The translations under genes and the position numbers were made by a program. Source: Pseudalkalibacillus sp051842935 (GTDB lineage: Bacteria; Bacillota; Bacilli; Bacillales; Fictibacillaceae). From it: a DNA stretch of 64,000 nt. Of the stretch, positions 48,241-56,590 are shown in pieces; position 1 is the stretch's first letter; the number at the start of each line of letters is the position of its first letter. The stretch lies in assembly GCF_051842935.1 (NCBI RefSeq), contig NZ_JBPXRR010000001.1, positions 496,001 to 560,000 on the forward strand, written 5' to 3'. A model generated the notes under the pieces. It did not search any database and was not told where the DNA came from. It saw only the letters and a program-made list of their open reading frames with translations.

Positions 48241-48798
48241 ATGGCTAAAGAAAACTACACGCAATATGCCATTCTCGGACTGTTGACTACGGGATATCAT
48301 ACCGGATACGCGATGAAGAAGATGATCGACGGTAGCCTGAATCATTTTTGGAAAATCAGCTACGGACAAATCTACCCGACATTGAAACGGCTCGTAGATC
48401 AAGGATTTGCGGACGTGAAGCTTTCCTCTCAAGAAGGAAAGCCAGACAAAAAAGAATACTTTATTACACCAACAGGAGAAGAAACCCTACGAAACTGGCT
48501 CCAGCAACCCATCCAAGAACTGCCTTCTGAAAAGAACGACCTGCTTTTGAAGCTGTTTTTCAGCCGTCATCAACAAACATCCACTACGATTGATTTACTG
48601 GACACATACCACAAAAAACTCAACGAGAGATACAACACATATGCAGGGATTAAAGAGATGATTTTATCCGATTTATGCAATGAAGGAGATGCACCATTTT
48701 GGATCATTACTTTGGATTATGGACTGTGTACGACAGAAGCGGCAATGGACTGGTGTGTGAAAACGAAACAAACCATATTAAACCTTAAGGAGGAGTAA
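48241..48798 (+). CDS. PadR family transcriptional regulator
   Basis: 185 residues from MAKENYTQYAILGLLTTGYH, after GAGGTG. The winged helix has GYAMKKMIDGSLNHFWKISY, GQIYPTLKRLVDQGFADVKL and KKEYFITPTGEETLRNWLQQ, the standard PadR sequence. A C-terminal Vir-like helical domain begins near 115 and supports dimerisation. PadR proteins are repressors that respond to phenolic or other ligands. An adjacent operator pair suggests that it represses itself and the following DUF4188 gene, whose ATG is 2 nt after its stop. Confidence 0.93.
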   Translation: MAKENYTQYAILGLLTTGYHTGYAMKKMIDGSLNHFWKISYGQIYPTLKRLVDQGFADVKLSSQEGKPDKKEYFITPTGEETLRNWLQQPIQELPSEKNDLLLKLFFSRHQQTSTTIDLLDTYHKKLNERYNTYAGIKEMILSDLCNEGDAPFWIITLDYGLCTTEAAMDWCVKTKQTILNLKEE

Positions 48799-48800
48799 GG

Positions 48801-49304
48801 ATGGCGAAGGAGATTCTTCAAGGAAGGTATACGGTTGAAACAAGCGGTTCGGATGAGTTCGTGGTGTTTCTGATTGGCATGCGAATCAACAAATGGTGGG
48901 CCATCCACAAATGGCTACCCGTCTTTCTCGCGATGCCACCAATGATCAAAGAGCTATACACGAATAAACAGTTAGGATTCCTGACGATGGAGAATTTTTT
49001 CAACTTACGAACGACCCTCATGGTACAGTATTGGGAAACGGAAGAGGATTTGATGAAGTATTCCCGAGGCCAGAAGCATCTGAAAGCATGGAATGACTTC
49101 AACAAGAAAGTGGGTAAAAATGAAGCGGTCGGCATTTATCACGAAACGTATCTGATCAAGCCGAATCAATTTGAATCAATCTATGGGAACATGCCGAAGT
49201 TCGGATTAGCAAAAGCATTAGGACTGAAGCCGGTGAGTCACTCGACTAAAACAGCAAGCGAAAGACTTCGAACGAAAACGAAGAAAGAGCATGTCCATTC
49301 CTAA
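48801..49304 (+). CDS. DUF4188 family protein
   Basis: 167 residues: GSDEFVVFLIGMRINKWWAI, KWLPVFLAMPPMIKELYTNK, TTLMVQYWETEEDLMKYSRG, LKAWNDFNKKVGKNEAVGIY, and HETYLIKPNQFESIYGNMPK. This is the DUF4188 pattern, a dimeric alpha-beta-barrel monooxygenase-like fold. Such genes are commonly paired with PadR regulators. AAGGAGG precedes the ATG; no known substrate. Terminator at 49319-49349. Confidence 0.88.
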   Translation: MAKEILQGRYTVETSGSDEFVVFLIGMRINKWWAIHKWLPVFLAMPPMIKELYTNKQLGFLTMENFFNLRTTLMVQYWETEEDLMKYSRGQKHLKAWNDFNKKVGKNEAVGIYHETYLIKPNQFESIYGNMPKFGLAKALGLKPVSHSTKTASERLRTKTKKEHVHS

Positions 49305-49318
49305 CCCACATACAGCCT

Positions 49319-49349
49319 GCGATCTCACGATAGAGTGAGGTCGCTTTTT
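49319..49349 (+). terminator. Rho-independent terminator
   Basis: GCGATCTCAC pairs with GTGAGGTCGC (one wobble) around GATAGA, followed by TTTTT. Confidence 0.88.
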
Positions 49350-49465
49350 CAATACACTTCGAAAGTCCTCAGTATTCATCAGCGACATTTTTTACAAAAA
49401 GGTTAAAGGAAAACTAATCCATTTCTCGAAGGGTTACATATCCTCGAAAAAAGGAGAGAGATCAG

Positions 49466-50314
49466 ATGACCAATTCATTGACGAAAAATATTTCTTATGT
49501 CGACGGAATCTCTTTTATAGATACAGCTGAGGTGAACCTTCCGGTGGTCGTGTTTTTACATGGATTGGGAGAAACAAAAGAATCTTATGAGAAGATGATT
49601 GAGCAGTTCGCGGGTCAATATCGCTGTATTGCCTTGGACTTCAGAGGGCACGGGGACTCGCTTGTAGAAGGCCCTTACACACTTGAACAGGCATCAAAGG
49701 ATCTTTTGCTCGTGTTGGAAGATTTGAAAATCGAGTTCGTCTCCATTGTCGCTGGTTCTTATTTTTGTTGGGTCGCTCAGTATTTTGCGCTCCATTACCC
49801 TGAAAAAGTCGATCGTGTGATTTTGTTGGATGGCGGTTATTACGAAGTGGACTCAGTCGAAGGCGATCTGTCGCAGCCGACTTTCAAAACAGAGCGGGAG
49901 CTGGACAGCCACTTGAGTGAACATATCAAAGAGATGAAGCTGGCAGGAGTCGAAGTAACGAGAGATGTCATTCCCCTTATTAAGAACGCTCACAAAATCT
50001 GTTTTGAACAGACTGAGGAAGGGGTTTTCGTCCATAAAACGCCGGATGATGCTCTGAGAGGGTATCTTGAGGATGTTGCGTCGATGAACTTCAGAAAGGA
50101 TGTCGCATCCAAAGTTAAAGCGCCGATCCTTCTGATTTTGGCGGATCAATTGATTTTACCGAAAGAGTTCCGTGATTCAAATGAAATCGATCTTTTCGAA
50201 TACAAGAGGATCATGTCGGACTTGCAAATTACACAGATCAATAAGTCTGATCACTTGTTGATGCTTTCTCATCCAGTCGAATCGAGCCTCGTTTCTATTG
50301 CTTTTTTACAGTAA
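49466..50314 (+). CDS. Alpha/beta hydrolase family protein
   Basis: 282 residues. VVVFLHGLGETKESYEKMIE gives the oxyanion HG, IALDFRGHGDSLVEGPYTLE the conserved GHG, and IVAGSYFCWVAQYFALHYPE the nucleophile elbow (Ser in AGSYFC). The usual GxSxxG ends in G; here the last position is Cys. The candidate catalytic His is in NKSDHLLMLSHP, and LILADQLILP may carry the Asp. Substrate unknown. GGAGAGAG precedes the ATG. Stands alone with terminator at 50333-50363. Confidence 0.87.
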   Translation: MTNSLTKNISYVDGISFIDTAEVNLPVVVFLHGLGETKESYEKMIEQFAGQYRCIALDFRGHGDSLVEGPYTLEQASKDLLLVLEDLKIEFVSIVAGSYFCWVAQYFALHYPEKVDRVILLDGGYYEVDSVEGDLSQPTFKTERELDSHLSEHIKEMKLAGVEVTRDVIPLIKNAHKICFEQTEEGVFVHKTPDDALRGYLEDVASMNFRKDVASKVKAPILLILADQLILPKEFRDSNEIDLFEYKRIMSDLQITQINKSDHLLMLSHPVESSLVSIAFLQ

Positions 50315-50332
50315 AATAATTGTACGATAGGG

Positions 50333-50363
50333 GACTTCACATTTAAAGTGAGGTCTTCTTTTA
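50333..50363 (+). terminator. Rho-independent terminator
   Basis: GACTTCAC pairs with GTGAGGTC (one wobble) around ATTTAAA, followed by TTCTTTTA. Confidence 0.8.
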
Positions 50364-50372
50364 TATGGAGTG

Positions 50373-50474
50373 TTGACAAGTCAAGACTGCAAGTTATACA
50401 ATATATCTCGGATTCGAGATAATTTCTTAAAGGTCCACTAGATTTTTTTACCCTAATATCTCGAATTCAAGATA
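50373..50474 (+). promoter_or_regulatory. SigA promoter and two MhqR-like operators for pirin-DoxX
   Basis: TTGACA (50373-50378), 16 nt spacer, TATACA (50395-50400). Directly after the -10 box lies TATCTCGGATTCGAGATA (50404-50421), an 18-bp inverted repeat, and a second copy TATCTCGAATTCAAGATA (50457-50474) is placed 17 nt before the pirin start. The TATCTCGAATTCGAGATA form is that of the B. subtilis MhqR box as I recall it. Position over the transcription start fits repression. Confidence 0.78.
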
Positions 50475-50491
50475 ACTATGAGGAGGCAATC

Positions 50492-51199
50492 ATGATGATT
50501 AAAGTTTATCCAGCAGATTCCAGATACACAGCCGATCATGGCTGGTTGAAAAGCAACTTCAGTTTTTCGTTTGCGGAGTATTTTGATCCAAAGAACATGA
50601 ATTTCGGACCGATGCGGGTATTGAATGATGACATCGTAGAACCGATGAGAGGTTTCGGTGCTCATCCGCACAAGGAAATGGAGATCGTATCGATCGTTCT
50701 CGACGGACATCTGCAGCACGAAGACAATGGCGGTCATACAGCGACAACCACTTTCGGTGGTGTACAACGCATGTCTGCCGGTACCGGTGTAGTTCACTCA
50801 GAAATGAACCCGTCTGCAACGGAGAAGGTGAACTTCCTGCAAATGTGGTTCGAGCCCGAGGTCGCAGGCGTTACACCATCATACGAACAAACGAATTTCG
50901 ATGTGGAAAAAATGAAGAACCAGCTGCTGCCGGTTGTAAGCAAAAACGCTTCGAATGATGACGTTGCAAACATCAATCAGGATTTGACCATCTACCTATC
51001 CGAACTTGAAAAAGGGAAAAAGATTACTTTTGCACCAGGTGAAAATCGTCGGATATTCCTATTCGTCATTGAAGGAGATGTGGCAGTGAATGAGGAAGCC
51101 ATCTTAAACAACCGAGATTCTGCACGCATCACAGAGTTGGATGAATTGGCACTTGTCTCGGAATCTGGCGCGCGTTTCATGTTGATTGATTTACCATAA
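50492..51199 (+). CDS. Pirin family protein (quercetin 2,3-dioxygenase type)
   Basis: 235 residues. The bicupin fold has its metal site in FGAHPHKEMEIVSIVLDG (His58, His60) and GVVHSEMNPSA (His102, Glu104), the same His-His-His-Glu set seen in pirins with quercetinase activity. Acts on aromatic or quinone-related compounds in some members; B. subtilis YhhW is similar. GAGGAGG precedes two ATG codons; I use the first. Two MhqR-like boxes upstream indicate quinone or catechol stress control. DoxX follows after 21 nt. Confidence 0.92.
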   Translation: MMIKVYPADSRYTADHGWLKSNFSFSFAEYFDPKNMNFGPMRVLNDDIVEPMRGFGAHPHKEMEIVSIVLDGHLQHEDNGGHTATTTFGGVQRMSAGTGVVHSEMNPSATEKVNFLQMWFEPEVAGVTPSYEQTNFDVEKMKNQLLPVVSKNASNDDVANINQDLTIYLSELEKGKKITFAPGENRRIFLFVIEGDVAVNEEAILNNRDSARITELDELALVSESGARFMLIDLP

Positions 51200-51220
51200 T
51201 GAAAAAGGAGGAATGACAAA

Positions 51221-51643
51221 ATGAACACCAGTGAAATCGGAGCAGTCATTTTACGTATTACGTTAGGAATCATTTTCTTTGTACATGGACTCGGAAAGTT
51301 CCAGGGAGGACTGGAGAATACTGCTGGATGGTTCAGTAGTATCGGCCTGCCCGGATTTCTTGCTTATGTGGTTGCTGTGATTGAGCTTGTCGGAGGGATT
51401 GCGTTGATCATCGGCTTTGCTACTCGGATTGTATCCATCTTGCTCGGTCTGATCATGGTAGGAGCAATCTTTACGGTAAAACTTTCAGTCGGATTCACAG
51501 GGAATGGGGAGATGGCAGGATATGAATTTGATCTCGCGCTGTTAGCGATGACGATCTACCTTGCAGTAAGCGGCAGTAAGCTCTTCGCCCTAGACCAAGT
51601 CCTTTTCAACAAAGAGAACAAGGAACTGAAAGAAACTGCATAA
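51221..51643 (+). CDS. DoxX family membrane protein
   Basis: 140 residues and four helices: ILRITLGIIFFVHGLGKFQ, IGLPGFLAYVVAVIELVGGI, LLGLIMVGAIFTVKL and FDLALLAMTIYLAVSGSKL. The FxHGxGKF and E-L-V-G-G elements define DoxX. B. subtilis CatD and MhqP-type DoxX proteins take part in quinone/catechol responses, and this gene shares an operon with pirin under quinone-type boxes. Catalytic role of DoxX unknown. Terminator at 51651-51683. Confidence 0.92.
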   Translation: MNTSEIGAVILRITLGIIFFVHGLGKFQGGLENTAGWFSSIGLPGFLAYVVAVIELVGGIALIIGFATRIVSILLGLIMVGAIFTVKLSVGFTGNGEMAGYEFDLALLAMTIYLAVSGSKLFALDQVLFNKENKELKETA

Positions 51644-51650
51644 ATAGGAG

Positions 51651-51683
51651 AACACCGGGAAATTCGTTCCCGGTGTTTTTTTC
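51651..51683 (+). terminator. Rho-independent terminator
   Basis: AACACCGGGAA pairs perfectly with TTCCCGGTGTT around ATTCG, followed by TTTTTTC, ending the pirin-DoxX operon. Confidence 0.93.
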
Positions 51684-51705
51684 TTGTTGAATAGTGAGTC
51701 GTTCC

Positions 51706-52296
51706 TTATGAACTTTGTCTTTGGGTGAATTCTTCAATTATAAAAGGAATCGCGTGGGTTACGATTGAAAGTGTTTTGGATGAGGTGTTTGAGATTTTGG
51801 CTACATTTGGGCCTGTCAAAGGATTCTTGGTTTTATATTCAGGTAAATAACTGTTTTGTTTGTAATCTAAATAGCGGGATCCTTCCGGAGAGTCAAACGT
51901 CCACCAACCACTTCCGCCTTCAATGGTACCAAGGTGTTCTTCGTAGACACCCACATCAAGTTGGAATTTCCACTTCGAGGCACTTCGAATTTGTGCTACG
52001 AAATCACCATTTTCATCATAAACCCGATAGTGCTCCGTAAATCCTGGTTTCTTTTCCACATGAAAAAGTGGCTGCTCCCGATCGGGTGCGGTTGAGATAA
52101 AATGAGATCTTCTTATTGAGCTCAACAATGAATAAAGGGGGATGACCTTCAAGATCCGCTCACTGATGGATTTCTTCGTATCCTCTATCTGAAATACAAG
52201 CTCACCATCCACCGAACAATACCGGATTTGCCGAGTAGTAAATGCGCCTTCTTCGATCACATAGGTGTTATGTATATTTAACGGGGGTTCTTCCAT
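51706..52296 (-). CDS. Tubby-C2/LURP-one-like (scramblase-like) protein
   Basis: 196 residues. I start at ATG 52296, 7 nt after GGAGG. Repeating short beta strands (RYCSVDGELVFQIEDTKK, PLFHVEKKPGFTEHYRVYDE, NGDFVAQIRSASKWKFQLDV) and a late hydrophobic helix resemble the tubby-C2-related LURP-one or phospholipid-scramblase beta barrel. No active site is predicted. The fold call is from pattern only. Confidence 0.6.
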   Translation of the reverse strand: MEEPPLNIHNTYVIEEGAFTTRQIRYCSVDGELVFQIEDTKKSISERILKVIPLYSLLSSIRRSHFISTAPDREQPLFHVEKKPGFTEHYRVYDENGDFVAQIRSASKWKFQLDVGVYEEHLGTIEGGSGWWTFDSPEGSRYLDYKQNSYLPEYKTKNPLTGPNVAKISNTSSKTLSIVTHAIPFIIEEFTQRQSS

Positions 52297-52433
52297 AATC
52301 ATTCCTCCAAACCAACAAACAGTGTATCATGAAATCCAGTCTCCCAACAGTCGTTAAAAGCGATGAAAAGCAGGAATACCAACTTCAAATCTCGTATACA
52401 ACAGAGTGGAAGTTTAAAAATGGAGGAGACGTT

Positions 52434-53291
52434 ATGAGAGATTTCACAAGAACAATAGACGGTCACACGTTCTACGGTTATGAATCCGGAAATCCTCAGA
52501 ACCCGAAAATCCTTTGTCTTCATGGATTGACGAGTGATTCTTTTTCTTTTGTTCAACTTACGGAATTTCTCAATAAGAAGTTTCACCTGATTCTTTTGGA
52601 TCTTCCAGGCCATGGTGATACGGATCCTTTTACAAAGGAGAGGGATTATCGGTTTTCCACAATGGTCGATAAGCTCAATCGAGTTGTCGAGACCATCACA
52701 ACAGAACCATTTTCCATAATCGGTCATTCGTGGGGTGGTGATCTTGCGCTTCACTTTGCAAAAGAATTCCCGAGCATGGTGAGGGGAGTTGTATTAATTG
52801 ATGGGGGTTACATGTTCCCGGAAAACGTAAACCTATCAGAAGAACAAGCACTTGAAGCTTGGAAAGCATACATGGAATCCGCGAGATACAAAGATTGGAA
52901 TGGGGTTCTCAATACTTATCAGGATTATACGACAGGTGCATTGGATGCCTCGTTTAATCATCTCATCAGGTCAAACTTTCGTGAGGTGAATGGGAAATAT
53001 CATTTGAAGGCAGACGTATTCAGTGTCATCTCAACCATAAGAGCATTTTACTCAGAACCTTGTTCGACGACATATCAATACATTCATTGTCCTGTGTTGT
53101 TGTTCCATGCGACCCAACCGGAAAAGGACCCTACAAGAAGTGCAGCCATAAAGAGCATATATGAGAAAATTAACGATCTGAATGTTATAGGAATTGAGAA
53201 TACAAAACACAACGTCCACTGGGACTGTCCGGAGGATGTAGCAAAAGAAATCATTAAATGGATCGAGGAGAATGCAGATGTTGTACAGTGA
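52434..53291 (+). CDS. Alpha/beta hydrolase
   Basis: 285 residues from ATG after GGAGGA. ILCLHGLTSDSFSFVQLTEF holds the oxyanion HG. LDLPGHGDTDPF and IGHSWGGDLALHFAKEFPSM (nucleophile GHSWGG) follow, and the catalytic His is in ENTKHNVHWDCP, with the acid probably in CPVLLFHATQPEKDP. Complete catalytic set, unlike the 49466 gene. The 3' end overlaps the next methyltransferase gene by 14 nt, so the two are co-translated. Confidence 0.92.
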   Translation: MRDFTRTIDGHTFYGYESGNPQNPKILCLHGLTSDSFSFVQLTEFLNKKFHLILLDLPGHGDTDPFTKERDYRFSTMVDKLNRVVETITTEPFSIIGHSWGGDLALHFAKEFPSMVRGVVLIDGGYMFPENVNLSEEQALEAWKAYMESARYKDWNGVLNTYQDYTTGALDASFNHLIRSNFREVNGKYHLKADVFSVISTIRAFYSEPCSTTYQYIHCPVLLFHATQPEKDPTRSAAIKSIYEKINDLNVIGIENTKHNVHWDCPEDVAKEIIKWIEENADVVQ

Positions 53292-53901
53292 AATCAAAAA
53301 GAATTTAGCCACAGCATATGATCAACAGTCCGATGCACGAAATGAGAGTCCGACACAAGATTGGAAGGTCGCTGAGCGGGATGTCTTCCTAACACATCTC
53401 CAAAACGAAGAAAAGCAGACATTACTTGAAGTCGGCGCAGGACCTGGGAGAGACAGTCTGTTTTTCCAACAACAAGGTCTAAAGACGTTAAGTACCGACC
53501 TCTCACCTGAATCGGTTCGAATCTGCCGTGAAAAAGGCCTTGATGCAGAGGTGATGAGCTTCGACAACCTGGAGATTCCGGACGAGAAGTTTGATGCCGT
53601 TTGGGCTCTGAATTGTCTTCTTCATATTCCGAAATCCGATTTGCCTTCCGTGTTAAAAGAGATCAAAAGAGTGATGAAGCCGGGTGGTCTTTTTTACATG
53701 GGTGTTTATGGCGGTCAGGATTCAGAAGGCGTTTGGGAAGGCGATTTCCACGAGCCGAAACGGTTCTTTTCGTTTTTCCAGGACGAGGACCTGAAAGAAG
53801 TCCTATCAGAAATCTTCCAGATCGAATACTTCAATGTTGTACCGAAAGAGCTCGTCGGAGGACCATTCCACTTCCAGTCGGTCATTTTACGAAAAAATTA
53901 A
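53278..53901 (+). CDS. Class I SAM-dependent methyltransferase
   Basis: 207 residues. Motif I is TLLEVGAGPGRDSLFFQQQG, with STDLSPESVRICREKGLD for the acidic adenosine-binding residue, FDAVWALNCLLHIPKSDLPS and MKPGGLFYMGVYGGQDSEGV after it. Start ATG 53278 lies 7 nt after GAGGAG inside the preceding hydrolase gene. Substrate unknown. The pairing with a hydrolase may indicate esterase and methyltransferase acting on the same compound. Confidence 0.9.
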   Translation: MLYSEIKKNLATAYDQQSDARNESPTQDWKVAERDVFLTHLQNEEKQTLLEVGAGPGRDSLFFQQQGLKTLSTDLSPESVRICREKGLDAEVMSFDNLEIPDEKFDAVWALNCLLHIPKSDLPSVLKEIKRVMKPGGLFYMGVYGGQDSEGVWEGDFHEPKRFFSFFQDEDLKEVLSEIFQIEYFNVVPKELVGGPFHFQSVILRKN

Positions 53902-53928
53902 AAGGCGTTCCATGAAACGCCTTTATTT
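53901..53928. terminator. Bidirectional terminator between convergent genes
   Basis: AAAGGCGTT pairs with AACGCCTTT around CCATGA, with A tract before and TATTTC after, between the methyltransferase and CotH genes. Confidence 0.8.
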
Positions 53929-55002
53929 CAATTGGTTCAATTGTTCACGTAAGAATCGGTTACGTCCGTTGATATAGTTGTAGATAACGGTTGGTTCATC
54001 GTAAAAATGATGGAGTGTATCTTGCAGAAAGGGGTCTTTTTCCACATAAGGCGCAATGCTCTCATACATCGCTTCGATTCTTGGTCGTTGATATTCTTCC
54101 GTAAATTCTCGATCCAGGATATCCTTCATCAAGTGGTAGTAGCGTTCGCGGAAAGCGGGTGTATCTATGATTCGGCCAGTCAACGTGTTGAATCCGGTGA
54201 TCGGCGTATAGTCGAATTCCATGATATCTCCGTGAATATCGCGACCCCATGTAGCATCGTAATCCCACGGTATCATCTCGTATAAACCCGTATCGCTCCG
54301 CTTATACAACGCATAGTTATGGATGAATCCGTCATAGTTCTGCGTACAAACAACGCCTGCTAACCAGCGCAAGTATCGATCTACATCGACATAGTCCTGA
54401 ATGTCCTTTTCGAATCTCGAACTCTCAATCGTATTGATCTGATAGACGAGATCCCTCAAAGCTTCTTTATCCTCTTCATTTCCTTCTTTACAGCTATATC
54501 CTGAATCCAGTCTCCGTTTCAGTTCATTCCGGATCGGACTCATCAATGAAAAATTCGCGTTATCATTTTCTGCATAAAAGATTGCACCACTAGGTAGATT
54601 TCTGATTTTCAAGAAGAACCGGTCTACAGATTCGATTTGCAAGTAAACACCTTTAAATCGATCGTTGATGGTCAGGGTGATATGCTCAGACTTTGGGGCA
54701 AGTACGCCTAGATCTGAGAAAAATTCAAAAGACAATTTGTTCCGGATCAACGATTTATCGTAGAATTCAGCATTCAAATGCAACTCTTTAATTCCTTGGG
54801 TCACCAAAGGGAAAATACATTCATATGATTTCTTTTCCACTTTACGGGTATGGTTACCACGAAAGGCAAACCCGATATCGTGTTCTTGGTTATGTGCAGT
54901 CAAGGTCGCATCATACAGCTCATCCGACCAAAAATTGTTCCTCATCGCTTTCCAGTCGAATCGATCAAGATCTATATAAAAAGAGGGGAGCTTGTTACTC
55001 AT
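53923..55002 (-). CDS. cotH: CotH-family spore coat kinase
   Basis: 359 residues. In B. subtilis, CotH is an atypical protein kinase that phosphorylates coat proteins such as CotB and CotG, needed for outer-coat assembly. Features seen: IGFAFRGNHTRKVEKKSYEC (Gly-rich and Lys region), QNYDGFIHNYALYK with the likely catalytic Asp224, and MIPWDYDATWGRDIHGDI with metal-binding Asp247. AAGGAAG precedes the ATG. Partner cotB/cotG genes are not next to it. It converges on the methyltransferase gene through a shared terminator. Confidence 0.92.
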   Translation of the reverse strand: MSNKLPSFYIDLDRFDWKAMRNNFWSDELYDATLTAHNQEHDIGFAFRGNHTRKVEKKSYECIFPLVTQGIKELHLNAEFYDKSLIRNKLSFEFFSDLGVLAPKSEHITLTINDRFKGVYLQIESVDRFFLKIRNLPSGAIFYAENDNANFSLMSPIRNELKRRLDSGYSCKEGNEEDKEALRDLVYQINTIESSRFEKDIQDYVDVDRYLRWLAGVVCTQNYDGFIHNYALYKRSDTGLYEMIPWDYDATWGRDIHGDIMEFDYTPITGFNTLTGRIIDTPAFRERYYHLMKDILDREFTEEYQRPRIEAMYESIAPYVEKDPFLQDTLHHFYDEPTVIYNYINGRNRFLREQLNQLK

Positions 55003-55262
55003 CCAATCTTCCTTTACGTTTTATTTCCTCCTATCACTATATGTATTTTGAGAGGGAGTGTATGGTCGTTTGTAAGGGGAACAAAGGAATTCAGGAAGTT
55101 TGAGGGGAACGCACAAATTTTACCTTGGAGCTATTAAACTCACTTCCCGAACAAGCTCGAATTTGGTAGAATCAGGGAGGTTGTAGCTTTTTCAACAGCC
55201 ACCTGTGATGGATGTGTTATGATTGTGAAAGTATTTATCAAATGTATGAAGGTGAAGTAGAA

Positions 55263-56003
55263 ATGGATATCATTTTGTGGATTTTTGTCGTAGGTTTGTG
55301 CGCATTTCTCCTTTATGGAGTCGTTCCTACGGTGCTGTTCCGCACATCATCCATTGGCATGATTAAAAAAGGACATCAGGAAAAGACACTTGCATTGACG
55401 TTTGATGACGGGCCAAACCCGCAATATACACCGCAATTGTTGGAACTATTGAAACGATATGATTGTAAAGCGACCTTTTTTGTCGTAGCTGATCATGTGA
55501 AAGAACATCCTGAAATGGTAAAACGGATGGTGGCAGAAGGACATCAGGTCGGGGTTCATCATTATACGCATACTGACAGCTGGTACCTGACACCTTTTGC
55601 TTTGAAAAAAGAGATTGAGAGATCCGCAGATTTGATTGAAGAAACAACCGGAATTAGACCCGTCTATTATCGACCGCCATATGGTCGCCTGAACTGGTTT
55701 ACCTTCCACTATGCAAAGGAATATACATTGGTGCTATGGTCTTCGATTTTTCAAGACTGGAAAGTGCAAGACCCTGGTCAGCTGAAGGAAAAGATGCTCG
55801 ACCGTTTGTCCGACGGGGAAATCTATCTTTTACATGATGATGGATCGAACCGAACAGCGGATATGACTGCACCTGAAAGCACGATTCAAGCTCTGAAACG
55901 TTTCTTGCCAGAAGCGTTGAATAAAGGCTATAAATGCGTCAACCTGGACGAACACCTTGATAGGAAATCATTACAAAAGGAACAGAAGAAGAGGATACTA
56001 TGA
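55263..56003 (+). CDS. Polysaccharide deacetylase (membrane-anchored, NodB family)
   Basis: 246 residues. MDIILWIFVVGLCAFLLYGV anchors it to the membrane. The NodB domain has TLALTFDDGPNPQYTPQLLE (Asp48/Asp49), GHQVGVHHYTHTDS (metal His) and VYYRPPYGRLN (substrate arm). Catalyses N-deacetylation of acetylated amino sugars in wall or exopolysaccharide. AAGGTG precedes the ATG. The next two genes (DedA, glycosyltransferase) overlap tightly: the 3' end shares 4 nt with the DedA start. Confidence 0.93.
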   Translation: MDIILWIFVVGLCAFLLYGVVPTVLFRTSSIGMIKKGHQEKTLALTFDDGPNPQYTPQLLELLKRYDCKATFFVVADHVKEHPEMVKRMVAEGHQVGVHHYTHTDSWYLTPFALKKEIERSADLIEETTGIRPVYYRPPYGRLNWFTFHYAKEYTLVLWSSIFQDWKVQDPGQLKEKMLDRLSDGEIYLLHDDGSNRTADMTAPESTIQALKRFLPEALNKGYKCVNLDEHLDRKSLQKEQKKRIL

Positions 56004-56590
56004 GTTTTGACAATGTGATGATTGCACTTGAGACATATGGATATTGGATCATTCTGTTAACGTTGTTCTGTGGAATCGTCGGCATTCCTGCACCGGAAGA
56101 AACGTTTATGGTGTTGATTGGCATGCTGGCAGCTCAGTTCCATTTGATGCTCAGCTGGACGTTATTCAGTGCGTTCACCGGGACCATCTTAGGGCTAGCC
56201 GTTTCTTACGCCATCGGCCGTTATTTCGGCGTACCGTTCATCCAACGATATGGGCATTATGTGAAAATCACGCCTGATCTGTGGGGAAAAGTCAGCAGGA
56301 AGTTCCATGAATACGGGAAAGTGACCATCCTGTTCAGCATGTTCGTTCCTGGGTTCAGACAGATTGCTCCGTACGTTGCCGGAACAAGCAGCTACCCGAT
56401 CGGTGTCTACACCGTTCTTGGACTCATCAGTAGTGCCCTTTGGACAATAGGTTACATTATGGTCGGTTTCTGGATCGGCGATCGGATTCCGCTGCAATTT
56501 TTACCATGGTTAAGTGTCCTTGCACTCGTTGTATTCGTCGGGGTTGTTTTGGTGAAAAAGTGGAGATGGAGAGGAGGGAGCGAAGCATGA
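56000..56590 (+). CDS. DedA family membrane protein in an envelope operon
   Basis: 196 residues. FCGIVGIPAPEETFMVLIGM and YAIGRYFGVPFIQRYGHYVK, then FHEYGKVTILFSMFVPGFRQ with IAPYVAGTSSYPI, are DedA family blocks. Five helices. DedA proteins can flip polyprenyl phosphate or phospholipids. Start overlaps the deacetylase stop (ATGA) and its stop overlaps the glycosyltransferase start (ATGA). This genetic coupling suggests a shared lipid-linked substrate. Confidence 0.9.
   Translation: MSFDNVMIALETYGYWIILLTLFCGIVGIPAPEETFMVLIGMLAAQFHLMLSWTLFSAFTGTILGLAVSYAIGRYFGVPFIQRYGHYVKITPDLWGKVSRKFHEYGKVTILFSMFVPGFRQIAPYVAGTSSYPIGVYTVLGLISSALWTIGYIMVGFWIGDRIPLQFLPWLSVLALVVFVGVVLVKKWRWRGGSEA

Noticed and set aside
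53601..53915. 104-codon plus-strand frame inside the methyltransferase gene
   Set aside because: Shifted phase of a motif-rich gene with no start signal.
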